DNA from: Paenirhizobium naphthalenivorans
GTDB lineage: Bacteria > Pseudomonadota > Alphaproteobacteria > Rhizobiales > Rhizobiaceae
Assembly: GCF_007992095.1 (NCBI RefSeq)
Contig: NZ_BJZP01000001.1
Location: 310,001-374,000, forward strand
DNA length: 64,000 bases
Direction: 5' to 3'
Every line of letters begins with the position of its first letter. Positions within the stretch are counted from its first letter, which is position 1. A model generated the notes under the pieces. It ran no database searches and was not told the origin of the DNA. It was given only the letters and a program-made list of their open reading frames with translations. Positions 44,845-52,512 of the stretch are shown here, one piece after another. Made by a program: the position numbers and the translations under genes.

Positions 44845-46883
44845 CTTCAAATGACCAGAGCGATCCCCTCGTCCTCTTCATGCCCTCGGGCAAGCGCGGC
44901 CGTTTCCCGGTCGGCACCACGGTGCTCGACGCGGCGCGCAGCCTCGGCGTCTATGTCGAGAGCGTCTGTGGTGGCCGCGCCACCTGCGGCCGCTGCCAGA
45001 TCGAGGTCCAGGAGGGCCATTTCGCCAAGCACAAGATCGTCTCGTCCAACGACCACATTTCTCCGGTCGGCGCCAAGGAGAAGCGCTACGCCGAGGTGCG
45101 AACCATCCCGGAAGGGCGCCGCCTCTCCTGCTCGGCGCAGATCCTCGGCGATCTCGTCATCGACGTGCCGCAGGACACCGTCGTCAACGCCCAAGTCATC
45201 CGCAAGGCCGCGACCGACATATTGATCGACCGCAACCCGGCCATCCAGCTCTGCTATGTCGAGGTGGACGAACCCGACATGCACAAGCCGCTGGGCGATC
45301 TCGACCGTCTCAACCTCATGCTGGAGAAGGACTGGGGCTGGAAGGACCTTCTGGTCGCGCAGCATCTCTTGCCGGATGTGCAGAAGATCCTGCGCAAGGG
45401 CAACTGGGGTGTGACCGCCGCCATCCACCGCGATCTGGAGACTTCCCGACCCAACCTGATCGCGCTGTGGCCCGGCCTGCACAATGAGGCCTATGGCATC
45501 GCCTGCGACATCGGGTCGACGACGATCGCCATGCATTTGGTCTCTCTCCTGTCCGGCCGCGTGATTGGCTCGTCCGGCACCTCCAATCCGCAGATCCGCT
45601 TCGGTGAGGATCTGATGAGCCGCGTGTCCTACGTCATGATGAACCCGGATGGACGCGAAGCCATGACCAGGGCCGTGCGTCAGGCGATCAACGAGCTGAC
45701 GGTCAAGGTCTGCGCCGAAGCGGGCGTCAATCCTGACGACATTCTCGACGCGGTCTTCGTCGCCAATCCGATCATGCACCACCTCTTCCTCGGCATCGAT
45801 CCCACCGAGCTTGGCCAGGCACCCTTTGCGCTCGCCGTCTCCGGGGCCGTGCACACCTGGTCACGCGAGATCGATCTGGCCATCAACCATGGCGCCCGCG
45901 TCTATGTCCTGCCGTGCATCGCCGGCCATGTCGGCGCCGATGCGGCCGGCGCCACCCTTGCGGAAGGCCCCCACCGGCAGGACAAGATAATGCTGCTGGT
46001 CGATGTCGGCACCAATGCCGAGATCGTGCTCGGTAACCGTCAGCGCACGGTTGCCGCCTCCTCGCCCACCGGTCCGGCCTTCGAGGGCGCCGAAATCTCC
46101 TGCGGCCAGCGCGCCGCCCCCGGCGCCATTGAGCGGGTGCGGATTGATCCGGTGACGCTGGAGCCACGCTTCAAGGTGATCGGCGTCGAGCAATGGTCGG
46201 ATGAAGACGGCTTTGCCGAGGAGGCCGAAAGGACCGGCATCACCGGCATTTGCGGCTCGGCGATCATCGAGGTCGTCGCCGAAATGTTCCTGTCAGGCGT
46301 CATTTCCGCCGACGGTGTGGTCGATGGCGCCATGGCCGCGCGCAACCCGCGTATCCTGCCAAACGGCCGAACCTTCTCCTATCTGCTGCATGACGGCGCC
46401 CAGAGGATCACGGTGACGCAGAACGACGTGCGCGCCATCCAGCTTGCCAAGGCCGCGCTTTATGCCGGCATCAAGCTGCTGATGGAAAAGCTCGGAGTCG
46501 AGACCGTCGACACCATCCGTTTCGCCGGAGCCTTCGGTTCCTTCATTGATCCGAAATACGCCATGGTGCTGGGCCTCATTCCGGATTGCGACCTGTCGGA
46601 GGTCAAGGCCGTCGGCAATGCCGCCGGCACCGGCGCCCTCATGGCGTTGCTGAACCGCGACTATCGCCGGGAGATCGAGGAGACCGTCAAGCGCATCGAG
46701 AAGATCGAAACCGCGCTCGAACCGCATTTTCAGCAACTCTTCATCGATGCCATGGCGCTGCCGAACAAGGTCGACCCCTTCCCGAAGCTCGCAAGTGTCG
46801 TAACGCTCCCTGAACGCAAGGTGCTCGCCGATGGTGACGGCGGCGCGCCCGGCGGCCGCAGACGGCGCAGAGGCCGAGAGTAA
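44841..46883 (+). CDS. RamA-like ATP-dependent corrinoid reactivase (ASKHA, DUF4445)
   Basis: A 680-residue two-part protein. Residues 10-110 are a 2Fe-2S ferredoxin domain with CGGRATCGRCQIEV and the fourth Cys in LSCSAQI. The rest is an ASKHA ATPase-like domain: GIACDIGSTTIAMHLVSL, LLVDVGTNAEIVLGNRQ, and IRFAGAFGSFIDPKYAMVLGLIPD. RamA-type proteins return inactivated Co(II) corrinoid to Co(I) using ATP and an electron, and here a 2Fe-2S domain replaces the two 4Fe-4S clusters of archaeal RamA. A C-terminal tail DGGAPGGRRRRRGRE is added. The start overlaps the upstream membrane gene. Confidence 0.92.
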   Translation: MTSNDQSDPLVLFMPSGKRGRFPVGTTVLDAARSLGVYVESVCGGRATCGRCQIEVQEGHFAKHKIVSSNDHISPVGAKEKRYAEVRTIPEGRRLSCSAQILGDLVIDVPQDTVVNAQVIRKAATDILIDRNPAIQLCYVEVDEPDMHKPLGDLDRLNLMLEKDWGWKDLLVAQHLLPDVQKILRKGNWGVTAAIHRDLETSRPNLIALWPGLHNEAYGIACDIGSTTIAMHLVSLLSGRVIGSSGTSNPQIRFGEDLMSRVSYVMMNPDGREAMTRAVRQAINELTVKVCAEAGVNPDDILDAVFVANPIMHHLFLGIDPTELGQAPFALAVSGAVHTWSREIDLAINHGARVYVLPCIAGHVGADAAGATLAEGPHRQDKIMLLVDVGTNAEIVLGNRQRTVAASSPTGPAFEGAEISCGQRAAPGAIERVRIDPVTLEPRFKVIGVEQWSDEDGFAEEAERTGITGICGSAIIEVVAEMFLSGVISADGVVDGAMAARNPRILPNGRTFSYLLHDGAQRITVTQNDVRAIQLAKAALYAGIKLLMEKLGVETVDTIRFAGAFGSFIDPKYAMVLGLIPDCDLSEVKAVGNAAGTGALMALLNRDYRREIEETVKRIEKIETALEPHFQQLFIDAMALPNKVDPFPKLASVVTLPERKVLADGDGGAPGGRRRRRGRE

Positions 46884-46910
46884 GGCGCATAGCACCGATG
46901 GACGGAGGAC

Positions 46911-47117
46911 CTACCGCGACAGGAGCTTTCTCAGGATAGACCACAAACTGACCGTCGAACGACTGTAGACTCGGTTGTAGGCGGCGCGTTTGGGATTGGT
47001 CAGCCAGCCCCATCCTCTCGGCGCCTTTAGTCCCATATTGTGCCGAACCACACGCTTCAGTGATGTCCGTGCGGCAATACTCTTCTTCAGACTCGGCTTA
47101 CGAACGCCAAATTTCAT
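46911..47117 (-). CDS. small basic protein of a mobile-type module
   Basis: A 68-residue very basic protein: MKFGVRKPSLKKSIAARTS, LGLKAPRGWGWLTNPKRAAY and VYSRSTVSLWS are seen. I recall this 'GWGWLTNPKRAAYNRVY' sequence in scattered phage, plasmid and accessory regions, but no function is known to me. AGGAGA precedes its ATG. It lies just after the BRCT gene on the same strand, with 9 bases between. Confidence 0.7.
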   Translation of the reverse strand: MKFGVRKPSLKKSIAARTSLKRVVRHNMGLKAPRGWGWLTNPKRAAYNRVYSRSTVSLWSILRKLLSR

Positions 47118-47126
47118 TGCGTTCTC

Positions 47127-47732
47127 CTATAGATGAGCAACCCAATGCTGTTCTGTCACGACACTGATCGGTAAGCCCCGCTCGCGCCATTCACACGCTT
47201 GGATGATTTTATTGCCGAAAGACGAGTGCTTCCACGATTCTGTCGCATAGGCACCGATAACGAGAAAATTCGTCTTCTGCGTCAATGCGCCGGCTTGCGC
47301 GCCACGCTCCATAACCGCCTGTTCACAGTGTTTTCGTTGTCCAAACGCGAAGGTGCCAGTGAAACAATAGCGAGTGCCAGCAAAGCTAAGAGGTGGCGGT
47401 GGATCGCAAAGCGGCAGATCGGTCGACGTCAGCACCTCACCAAGTTCGAACTTGCTACCGGCGAACTGACGCAATGTGCAGAGAAGCTCAAGAGCCTCGT
47501 CGTGCTCGATAATGCCGTCCGCCAGGATGGCATTCACTCGTTGATAGAGCTTGTTGATTACCGGATGATTGCTGATTGATAGGTTCGCCGCGAGCCACGC
47601 CTGAAGAAACTCGATTTCTGCATGATTGAGATTATCATCGGCGATCAGACCGCGCGCAATTCCGACCAGTTCGTCGATCTGTCGGCTTGCCAGTCGATCG
47701 CTACCCAGAAGCGCAAGTAGTTTCTCATCCAT
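47127..47732 (-). CDS. BRCT-domain protein
   Basis: A 201-residue protein. The N-terminal 120 residues are helical with IARGLIADDNLNHAEIEFLQAWL and NAILADGIIEHDEALELL, resembling tandem EF-hand-like or TerB-like acidic helices. The C-terminal part is a BRCT fold: GTRYCFTGTFAFGQRKHCEQAVMERGAQ, then TNFLVIGAYATESWKHSSFGNKI. Such BRCT proteins occur alone or with exonuclease domains in accessory regions. Together with the small basic gene it forms an insertion of about 0.9 kb with AT-rich flanks between the C1 operon and the MocR gene. Confidence 0.82.
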   Translation of the reverse strand: MDEKLLALLGSDRLASRQIDELVGIARGLIADDNLNHAEIEFLQAWLAANLSISNHPVINKLYQRVNAILADGIIEHDEALELLCTLRQFAGSKFELGEVLTSTDLPLCDPPPPLSFAGTRYCFTGTFAFGQRKHCEQAVMERGAQAGALTQKTNFLVIGAYATESWKHSSFGNKIIQACEWRERGLPISVVTEQHWVAHL

Positions 47733-47838
47733 TTTCGCATCAAAACTCCACTTTAGAGTGCGTGCGCATCAAAAATACAATTTATTGTGCCGAACCGATT
47801 TTGCAATGAAAAAATCATCCTGCCACAGGCAGTCATGA

Positions 47839-49242
47839 TCAGCGAAAAGTCCTAACCCACCGCCGCACAGCCTCACCCAGCACATCGGCAGGAAAACCGG
47901 AAAAGCCGATCACCAGCCCGGAACGCGGGGCGGCGTCGACATACATGGGCGACAAGGCCCGAGCACCAAAGCCGCTCCGTGCCGCCGCCGTTGCGACATC
48001 CACGTCATCACACCCATCCGGCAGACCCGCCACCAGATGCAGCCCCTGTTCCGGCGTGGTCACATCGAGCCCGGAGCCATCGAGTGCCTCGACCAGACTG
48101 TCGCGTGCCTGCCTGACCCGGCGCCTCGCCCGCTTCACATGGGCGGCGAAATGACCCTCGCGCAGGAATTCGGCAAGTGCACCCTCGGCCAGCGTCGAAG
48201 GAAAGCGGTCGGTGCGTTTGCGCACGTCGAGCAAGGGTTCGCAAAGCGCGCCTGGCAGCACCAGGTAGCCGATCCGCAAGCCCGGCATCAGCACCTTGGA
48301 AAACGTGCCGACATAGATCACCCTGCCCTCGGCATCGATGCCTTGCATCGACGAGAGTGGCGGCCCGGCGAAGCGGTATTCACTGTCGTAGTCGTCTTCG
48401 ATGATAAAGGCATCATTGTGCTTGGCCCAGTCGATCAGGGCAAGCCGCCGGCGCATCGAGAGCGTCACGCCGAGCGGAAACTGGTGCGACGGAGAGACAT
48501 AGACGGTGCGGGCCGCCGGCGCCCGCGCCATGCCCTTTTCCGGGTCGATCCCCTCGGCGTCGACCGGCACGCCGATCAACCGCATGCCGGCGGCGGAAAA
48601 TGCGACGCGCGCCATCGGATAACACGGATCCTCGATCCACACCGGATCGCCGGGCGCAAGCACAGTACGGATAACGAGATCAAGCGCCTGTTGCGTGCCC
48701 GAGGTCAGCACCACCTGATCGGCGCAGCAATTCACCCCGCGCGCCGCCCTGAGGTAGGCGGCAACCTCTTCCCGCAGTTCAGCGGAACCGGCTGGCGCGG
48801 CATAGTGAAAGTGTCGCGGCGACGGCTGCATCAGATGGCGGTTGAGCAAGGTGCGGAACACCTGGATGGTGCGCGCGTCGGCTGCCGAACAGCCAAGCGC
48901 GCCCGGCAGCGGCCCGGCCTCCTCGAGCGCCCTACCCTGCGCGGGCGCATCCAGGCGGGCAAGCGCCGGAACGACCGCCGCGACAAAGGTCCCCGACCCG
49001 ACCCGCGCCTCGGCAAAGCCGTCGGCCACCAGCATCTCGTAGGCAGCAACCGCAGCACCACGCGACAGGCCGAAGCGAGCGGCGAGATCACGCGTCGTCG
49101 GCAGCTTGGAGCCCGCAGGCAGGGACCCTGCCTCGATCAGCCGGCGCAACTCGCCATAGAGCGCCAGCCGCCTCGGACCGGCCTTCGGCAGAATCGGAAC
49201 CGACGCCGACCAATCCGATATATTGGTTCGTATTTTCCTCAC
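47839..49242 (-). CDS. MocR/PdxR-family regulator (GntR HTH fused to aminotransferase fold)
   Basis: A 467-residue protein. Residues 25-90 form a GntR winged helix (LYGELRRLIEAGSLPAGSKLPTTRDLAARFGLSRGAAVAAYEML). The rest is an aspartate-aminotransferase-like domain with VVLTSGTQQALDLVIR, VWIEDPCYPMARVAF and the PLP Lys in YVGTFSKVLMPGLRIGYLV. I chose GTG 49242, which has AAGG 9 bases upstream; a TTG at 49266 is also in frame. It is divergent from a pyridoxamine-oxidase-like gene, so vitamin B6 sensing is probable. Repeated ATTGG/CCAAT words lie in the gap. Confidence 0.92.
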   Translation of the reverse strand: MRKIRTNISDWSASVPILPKAGPRRLALYGELRRLIEAGSLPAGSKLPTTRDLAARFGLSRGAAVAAYEMLVADGFAEARVGSGTFVAAVVPALARLDAPAQGRALEEAGPLPGALGCSAADARTIQVFRTLLNRHLMQPSPRHFHYAAPAGSAELREEVAAYLRAARGVNCCADQVVLTSGTQQALDLVIRTVLAPGDPVWIEDPCYPMARVAFSAAGMRLIGVPVDAEGIDPEKGMARAPAARTVYVSPSHQFPLGVTLSMRRRLALIDWAKHNDAFIIEDDYDSEYRFAGPPLSSMQGIDAEGRVIYVGTFSKVLMPGLRIGYLVLPGALCEPLLDVRKRTDRFPSTLAEGALAEFLREGHFAAHVKRARRRVRQARDSLVEALDGSGLDVTTPEQGLHLVAGLPDGCDDVDVATAAARSGFGARALSPMYVDAAPRSGLVIGFSGFPADVLGEAVRRWVRTFR

Positions 49243-49309
49243 CAGATTGGACCTTATGCAAACCAATCGATTGACCTAGCTGTGCATCAGATCAGCCAAG
49301 GAGGCAAGC

Positions 49310-50038
49310 ATGTCTGTCGAAACCCCGGAAAAGTCCTATCCTGTCACCCCGCGCAACCGCGTGAAGCGTCTGCATGAACGCGGCGCCTATGATCGCGAGG
49401 CGGTCCACGCCGTGCTCGACAGCGCCCTTCTCTGTCATGTCGCCTACGTGATCGACGGCCAACCCTTCTGCACTCCGACGATGCACTGGCGCGAAGGTGA
49501 CTGGCTCTACTGGCACGGCTCTTCGGCAAGCCGCATGTTGCGTCACCTGAAAGCCGGCACACCGGTTTGCCTGACGGTTTCCCATCTTGATGGCCTGGTG
49601 CTTGCCCGGTCCGGCTTTCATCACTCGGCCAACTATCGCTCGGTCATGTGCTTCGGCAAGGCCCGCGTGGTGGACGATCCGGAGGAAAAACGAAAGGCGC
49701 TCAAAGGGGTTGTCGAACGCTTCTATCCCGGCCGCACGGCACAATTGCGCCCCGACCAGCCGCAGGAAGTGAAAGCGACCATGGTGATCGGCATGCCGAT
49801 CGCCGAGGCGTCAGTCAAGCTGCGCGCCGCCCAGGTCGGCGACGATGAGGAGGACTTTGCGCTGCCGGTCTGGGCAGGTGTGATCCCGGTCACCACCGTC
49901 ATCGGCAAGCCCGAAACCAGCCCGCACGTGCCGTCCGGCGTCAGCATACCGGAACACCTCGCGCTCTACGACGAGGGCCGCCCGCTCGACGACGTGCTTA
50001 TCGAAGCCCAGGCGCTGTATGAAAGGCATGGCGGCTAG
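49310..50038 (+). CDS. pyridoxamine 5'-phosphate oxidase-like flavoprotein
   Basis: A 242-residue FMN-binding split-barrel protein. NRVKRLHERGAYDREAVHAVLDSALLCHVAYVIDGQPFCTPTMHWREGDWLYWHGS is the PNPOx-like N-terminus, and AVLDSALLCHVAYV and CFGKARVVDDPEEK follow. It lacks several residues of true PdxH, so it may act on another flavin or pyridoxal substrate. AAGGAGG lies 7 bases before the ATG. It is the probable target of the divergent MocR regulator. Confidence 0.85.
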   Translation: MSVETPEKSYPVTPRNRVKRLHERGAYDREAVHAVLDSALLCHVAYVIDGQPFCTPTMHWREGDWLYWHGSSASRMLRHLKAGTPVCLTVSHLDGLVLARSGFHHSANYRSVMCFGKARVVDDPEEKRKALKGVVERFYPGRTAQLRPDQPQEVKATMVIGMPIAEASVKLRAAQVGDDEEDFALPVWAGVIPVTTVIGKPETSPHVPSGVSIPEHLALYDEGRPLDDVLIEAQALYERHGG

Positions 50039-50144
50039 GTGGTCATTCCGGCCGGCAATAAGCAGAAGCGGAGCCCGATTGGAATCCGCCCCGCGCGCAC
50101 TGATCCCCCGGGCGCGACAATGCCTCGGGGTTCCAGGTCCGGAC

Positions 50145-50576
50145 TTACCAGCTCAGCGTCTTGGTATTGTCCCGAAACAGCATTCCGCCCGTCAGATCGG
50201 GCTTGCCGACCGTCAGGCCCGGCAGAAGGTCGGCCTCCTTGATCCCATAGTGTTGCATGCACATCGGGCAGACGATGATCGACGCTCCGGCTGTCACGAG
50301 ATCCGCCAGCAATGCCTGCTGGGCAGCGAATTTGTCGGAATTCGCCATGGAAGCGATTACCACCGCGCGGTCATTCAGGAAGATGACCAGCGGATGGCCA
50401 AGCTTCAGCTGATTGCCGCCGAAACCGATCGCCATCGTCGCACGGTGCGGCTCATCGCTCGTCAGATTGACGAAGAGCGGGTCGTTGGCACCAGCCAGCG
50501 CGGCGCCCGAACACATCGGCAGCGCAAAGGTCAGGGCCAAGGCACATGCCAAAACAGATCGTCTCAAAGGCTTCAT
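50145..50576 (-). CDS. DsrE-family protein, exported
   Basis: A 143-residue protein with a signal peptide (RSVLACALALTFALPMCSGAALA). DsrE/DsrF-like sequence follows: DPLFVNLTSDEPHRATMAIGFG, GHPLVIFLNDRAVVIAS, and a CPMC motif in SIIVCPMCMQHYGI. Cys residues of this type handle persulfides in related proteins. It would act in the periplasm, as no lipobox is seen. It lies 142 bases beyond the end of the LysR gene, on the same strand. Confidence 0.87.
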   Translation of the reverse strand: MKPLRRSVLACALALTFALPMCSGAALAGANDPLFVNLTSDEPHRATMAIGFGGNQLKLGHPLVIFLNDRAVVIASMANSDKFAAQQALLADLVTAGASIIVCPMCMQHYGIKEADLLPGLTVGKPDLTGGMLFRDNTKTLSW

Positions 50577-50718
50577 CGGAATCTCCTCTTGGTCGGCAAG
50601 AAGTAGGGTAAGCCCGGGCTCGCAAACCTGCCATGATATGGATCAGGGCTGCTGCACCCACCGATGTCAGCGGAACAAAAAGGCCCACACAACCAACGAA
50701 GAAGGCGCGGAAGTGTCC

Positions 50719-51615
50719 TCAGGCCGCGATTCCAACCATCTCCGCAAAGGCGAAGCGCACACTGTCGGCAACGGCGCAAATTGTATCGCTGGTTTCCGCC
50801 CCGGTCAGCAGACGAACCTCGAACGATCCGAGATCCGGCAGGCCCTGCTTGGCGCCGAGCGCCGTCATGTCGTCGGTCAGATAGCTACGTGGCAAAGGCG
50901 CCACGGCGAGGTCGGCAATCACGGCGGCGCGCTGCGCCATCGTGTGGGCGGAGAGATAGGCGATGCGATAGGCGCGCTTGTCCCGGTCAAGACGTCCCAA
51001 GGCGTCGGCACGCCAGCAGCAGCCATCCTCCCATATCGAGACAGGCAACGGCTCGCGCAGATGCGCCGTGCCGCATTTCGCGCCCGCCCAGACCAATTGC
51101 TCGGTGTGGATCACCTCTCCGTCATGGCTGACCATGCCAGGCGCGGTATTGACCAGCGTCAGGTCAAGCCGCTGCTCCTGCAACCGTCGGCGCAACTGGC
51201 TTGAGGTATCGACTGTCAGATCGACCATGATCGCCGGATAGACTTCGGCGAAGCGACGCAGGATCGTCGGCATGAAGCGCTCGCCAATGTCGTCTGGCGC
51301 CCCGAGCCGCACCACACCCTTCATCTCCGGCATGCGGAACCGCCCCACCGCTTCATTCGACAGCGCCAGCATGCGCCGGGCGTAGGGCAAAAGCGTCTCG
51401 CCGCTCTCGGTCAATGTCACCGAGCGCGCGTCGCGCAGGAAAAGCGTCGCGTTAAGCTGCTCCTCCAGCTTCTTGATCTGCATTGAAACCGCCGACGGCG
51501 TGCGAAAGACCCGGTCCGCCGCCGTAGTGAAACTGCCCGCTTCGGCGATTGCCACGAAGGTGCGCAGGATGTCGTTATCCAGCAGTGGCAAAGGCTGTCG
51601 GATCGTCATGGTCAT
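50719..51615 (-). CDS. LysR-family regulator of the LsrB/VtlR type
   Basis: A 298-residue LysR protein: ILRTFVAIAEAGSFTTAADRVFRTPSAVSMQIKKLEEQL is the HTH, then GVVRLGAPDDIGERFMPTILRRFAE and VWAGAKCGTAHLREPLPVSIWEDGC, which match the LsrB (Sinorhizobium) and VtlR (Brucella/Agrobacterium) group from memory. VtlR controls small RNAs and DUF1127 proteins. Here two DUF1127 genes lie directly opposite. Cysteines at the WAGAKCG and DGCC positions could be redox sensors, as reported for LsrB. Confidence 0.88.
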   Translation of the reverse strand: MTMTIRQPLPLLDNDILRTFVAIAEAGSFTTAADRVFRTPSAVSMQIKKLEEQLNATLFLRDARSVTLTESGETLLPYARRMLALSNEAVGRFRMPEMKGVVRLGAPDDIGERFMPTILRRFAEVYPAIMVDLTVDTSSQLRRRLQEQRLDLTLVNTAPGMVSHDGEVIHTEQLVWAGAKCGTAHLREPLPVSIWEDGCCWRADALGRLDRDKRAYRIAYLSAHTMAQRAAVIADLAVAPLPRSYLTDDMTALGAKQGLPDLGSFEVRLLTGAETSDTICAVADSVRFAFAEMVGIAA

Positions 51616-51726
51616 AGGAGCGCACTCTTCAATTTATTTGAACGTAACGACAATATCATCGCGTTTGATTGAATGTCAATCCAGGTCCATGTTGCGACCA
51701 CTGGTAGCAAACAAGGAGGACTGACG

Positions 51727-51909
51727 ATGTTGATTGGGAGCCTGTTGAACCTCGTTCGCGAAGCCTGGAGCCGGCATTTGTCGGTGCGGGGCATTCGCGC
51801 AAGCGCCTACGCCCGCAGTGAACTGGCGAACCTGCCCCCCGAACTGAAGCGCGATATCGGCTGGCCGCCGGAGCGATATTCGACCAAGCCGGCACGACCA
51901 AAAACATAA
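51727..51909 (+). CDS. DUF1127 small protein (copy 1)
   Basis: A 60-residue DUF1127 protein: NLVREAWSRHLSVRGIRASAYARSELANLPPELKRDIGWP. The L-x-x-L-P-x-E-x-(K/R)-(R/K)-D-I/L-G core is the hallmark of the family. GAGGA lies upstream of the ATG. It is divergent from the LsrB/VtlR-like regulator. DUF1127 proteins often are RNA-binding or metabolic small regulators in alphaproteobacteria. Confidence 0.87.
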   Translation: MLIGSLLNLVREAWSRHLSVRGIRASAYARSELANLPPELKRDIGWPPERYSTKPARPKT

Positions 51910-52008
51910 AAAAATTCGATGAATTTCATTGAAAACATTCATTTGCGTGATGAAGCGAGACGGCGCAAAAGCATGCGGCCCGAATGAGCGTTGAGAAGGA
52001 TGAAGACG

Positions 52009-52221
52009 ATGACACTTGCTTCGTATGACAGCCGACTGACCCTACCGACCCGCCGCTTGCCGCAGGCGGCGCGCGCCTTCGGCCCCCTGGTCGCAGTTTT
52101 CGCCCGCATCCGCCTGTGGCATGAGCGCCGGGCCAACGCACGAGCACTGGAATCCCTGCCTTTCGAGGCGCGCAAGGACCTTGGCTGGCCCGCCGTGGAC
52201 CGTTCGGTGCCACTGCGTTAG
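52009..52221 (+). CDS. DUF1127 small protein (copy 2)
   Basis: A 70-residue protein with IRLWHERRANARALESLPFEARKDLGWP, the same family core as the gene before it. AGAAGG lies 9 bases before ATG 52009; ATG 52000 and TTG 51991 are in frame but poorly spaced. A stable hairpin follows 5 bases after the stop. The two copies probably arose by duplication and share control by the LysR protein. Confidence 0.85.
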   Translation: MTLASYDSRLTLPTRRLPQAARAFGPLVAVFARIRLWHERRANARALESLPFEARKDLGWPAVDRSVPLR

Positions 52222-52225
52222 CCTT

Positions 52226-52292
52226 GATTGCGACACGGTCGATCGGCCGCGTCGCAATCCGGACGCGCCGGTCTTTCATTCTTCCCGGCGCG
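52226..52292 (+). terminator. two tandem hairpins after DUF1127 copy 2
   Basis: GATTGCGAC...GTCGCAATC (52226-52259) forms a perfect 9-bp outer stem with a near-palindromic interior. A second stem CGCGCCGG...CCGGCGCG follows, with a T-rich loop. No clean U-run. The first hairpin also contains two GTCGCA half-sites. Confidence 0.5.
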
Positions 52293-52443
52293 CGTACGAA
52301 ATTCCACCGTTGTTTCAACGCCAGCGAGATTGGCTCAAACAAGGGTGCGACAGGCGGGGTCGCAAACAGAAAAGTACACTACGCTTGTCGCATTTTGGCT
52401 CCCCTGAGGCCGTTCTGCCGTATTCTTGGATAAACGCGTCGCA
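52229..52443 (+). promoter_or_regulatory. cluster of six GTCGCA/TGCGAC half-sites before the GlxA-type regulator
   Basis: Half-sites occur at 52229-52234 and 52251-52256 (inverted pair), 52346-52351 and 52359-52364 (inverted pair, TGCGAC-N7-GTCGCA), 52387-52392 and 52438-52443. A given 6-mer would be expected well under once in 215 bases. The array suggests a binding region for the regulator at 52513 or a related one. Confidence 0.6.
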
Positions 52444-52512
52444 TTCGGAACACCCCGATGACGCGTTGCGCGCAAGGAATACTGAAAAACGCGGGAACAC
52501 AGGGCTTCATAC

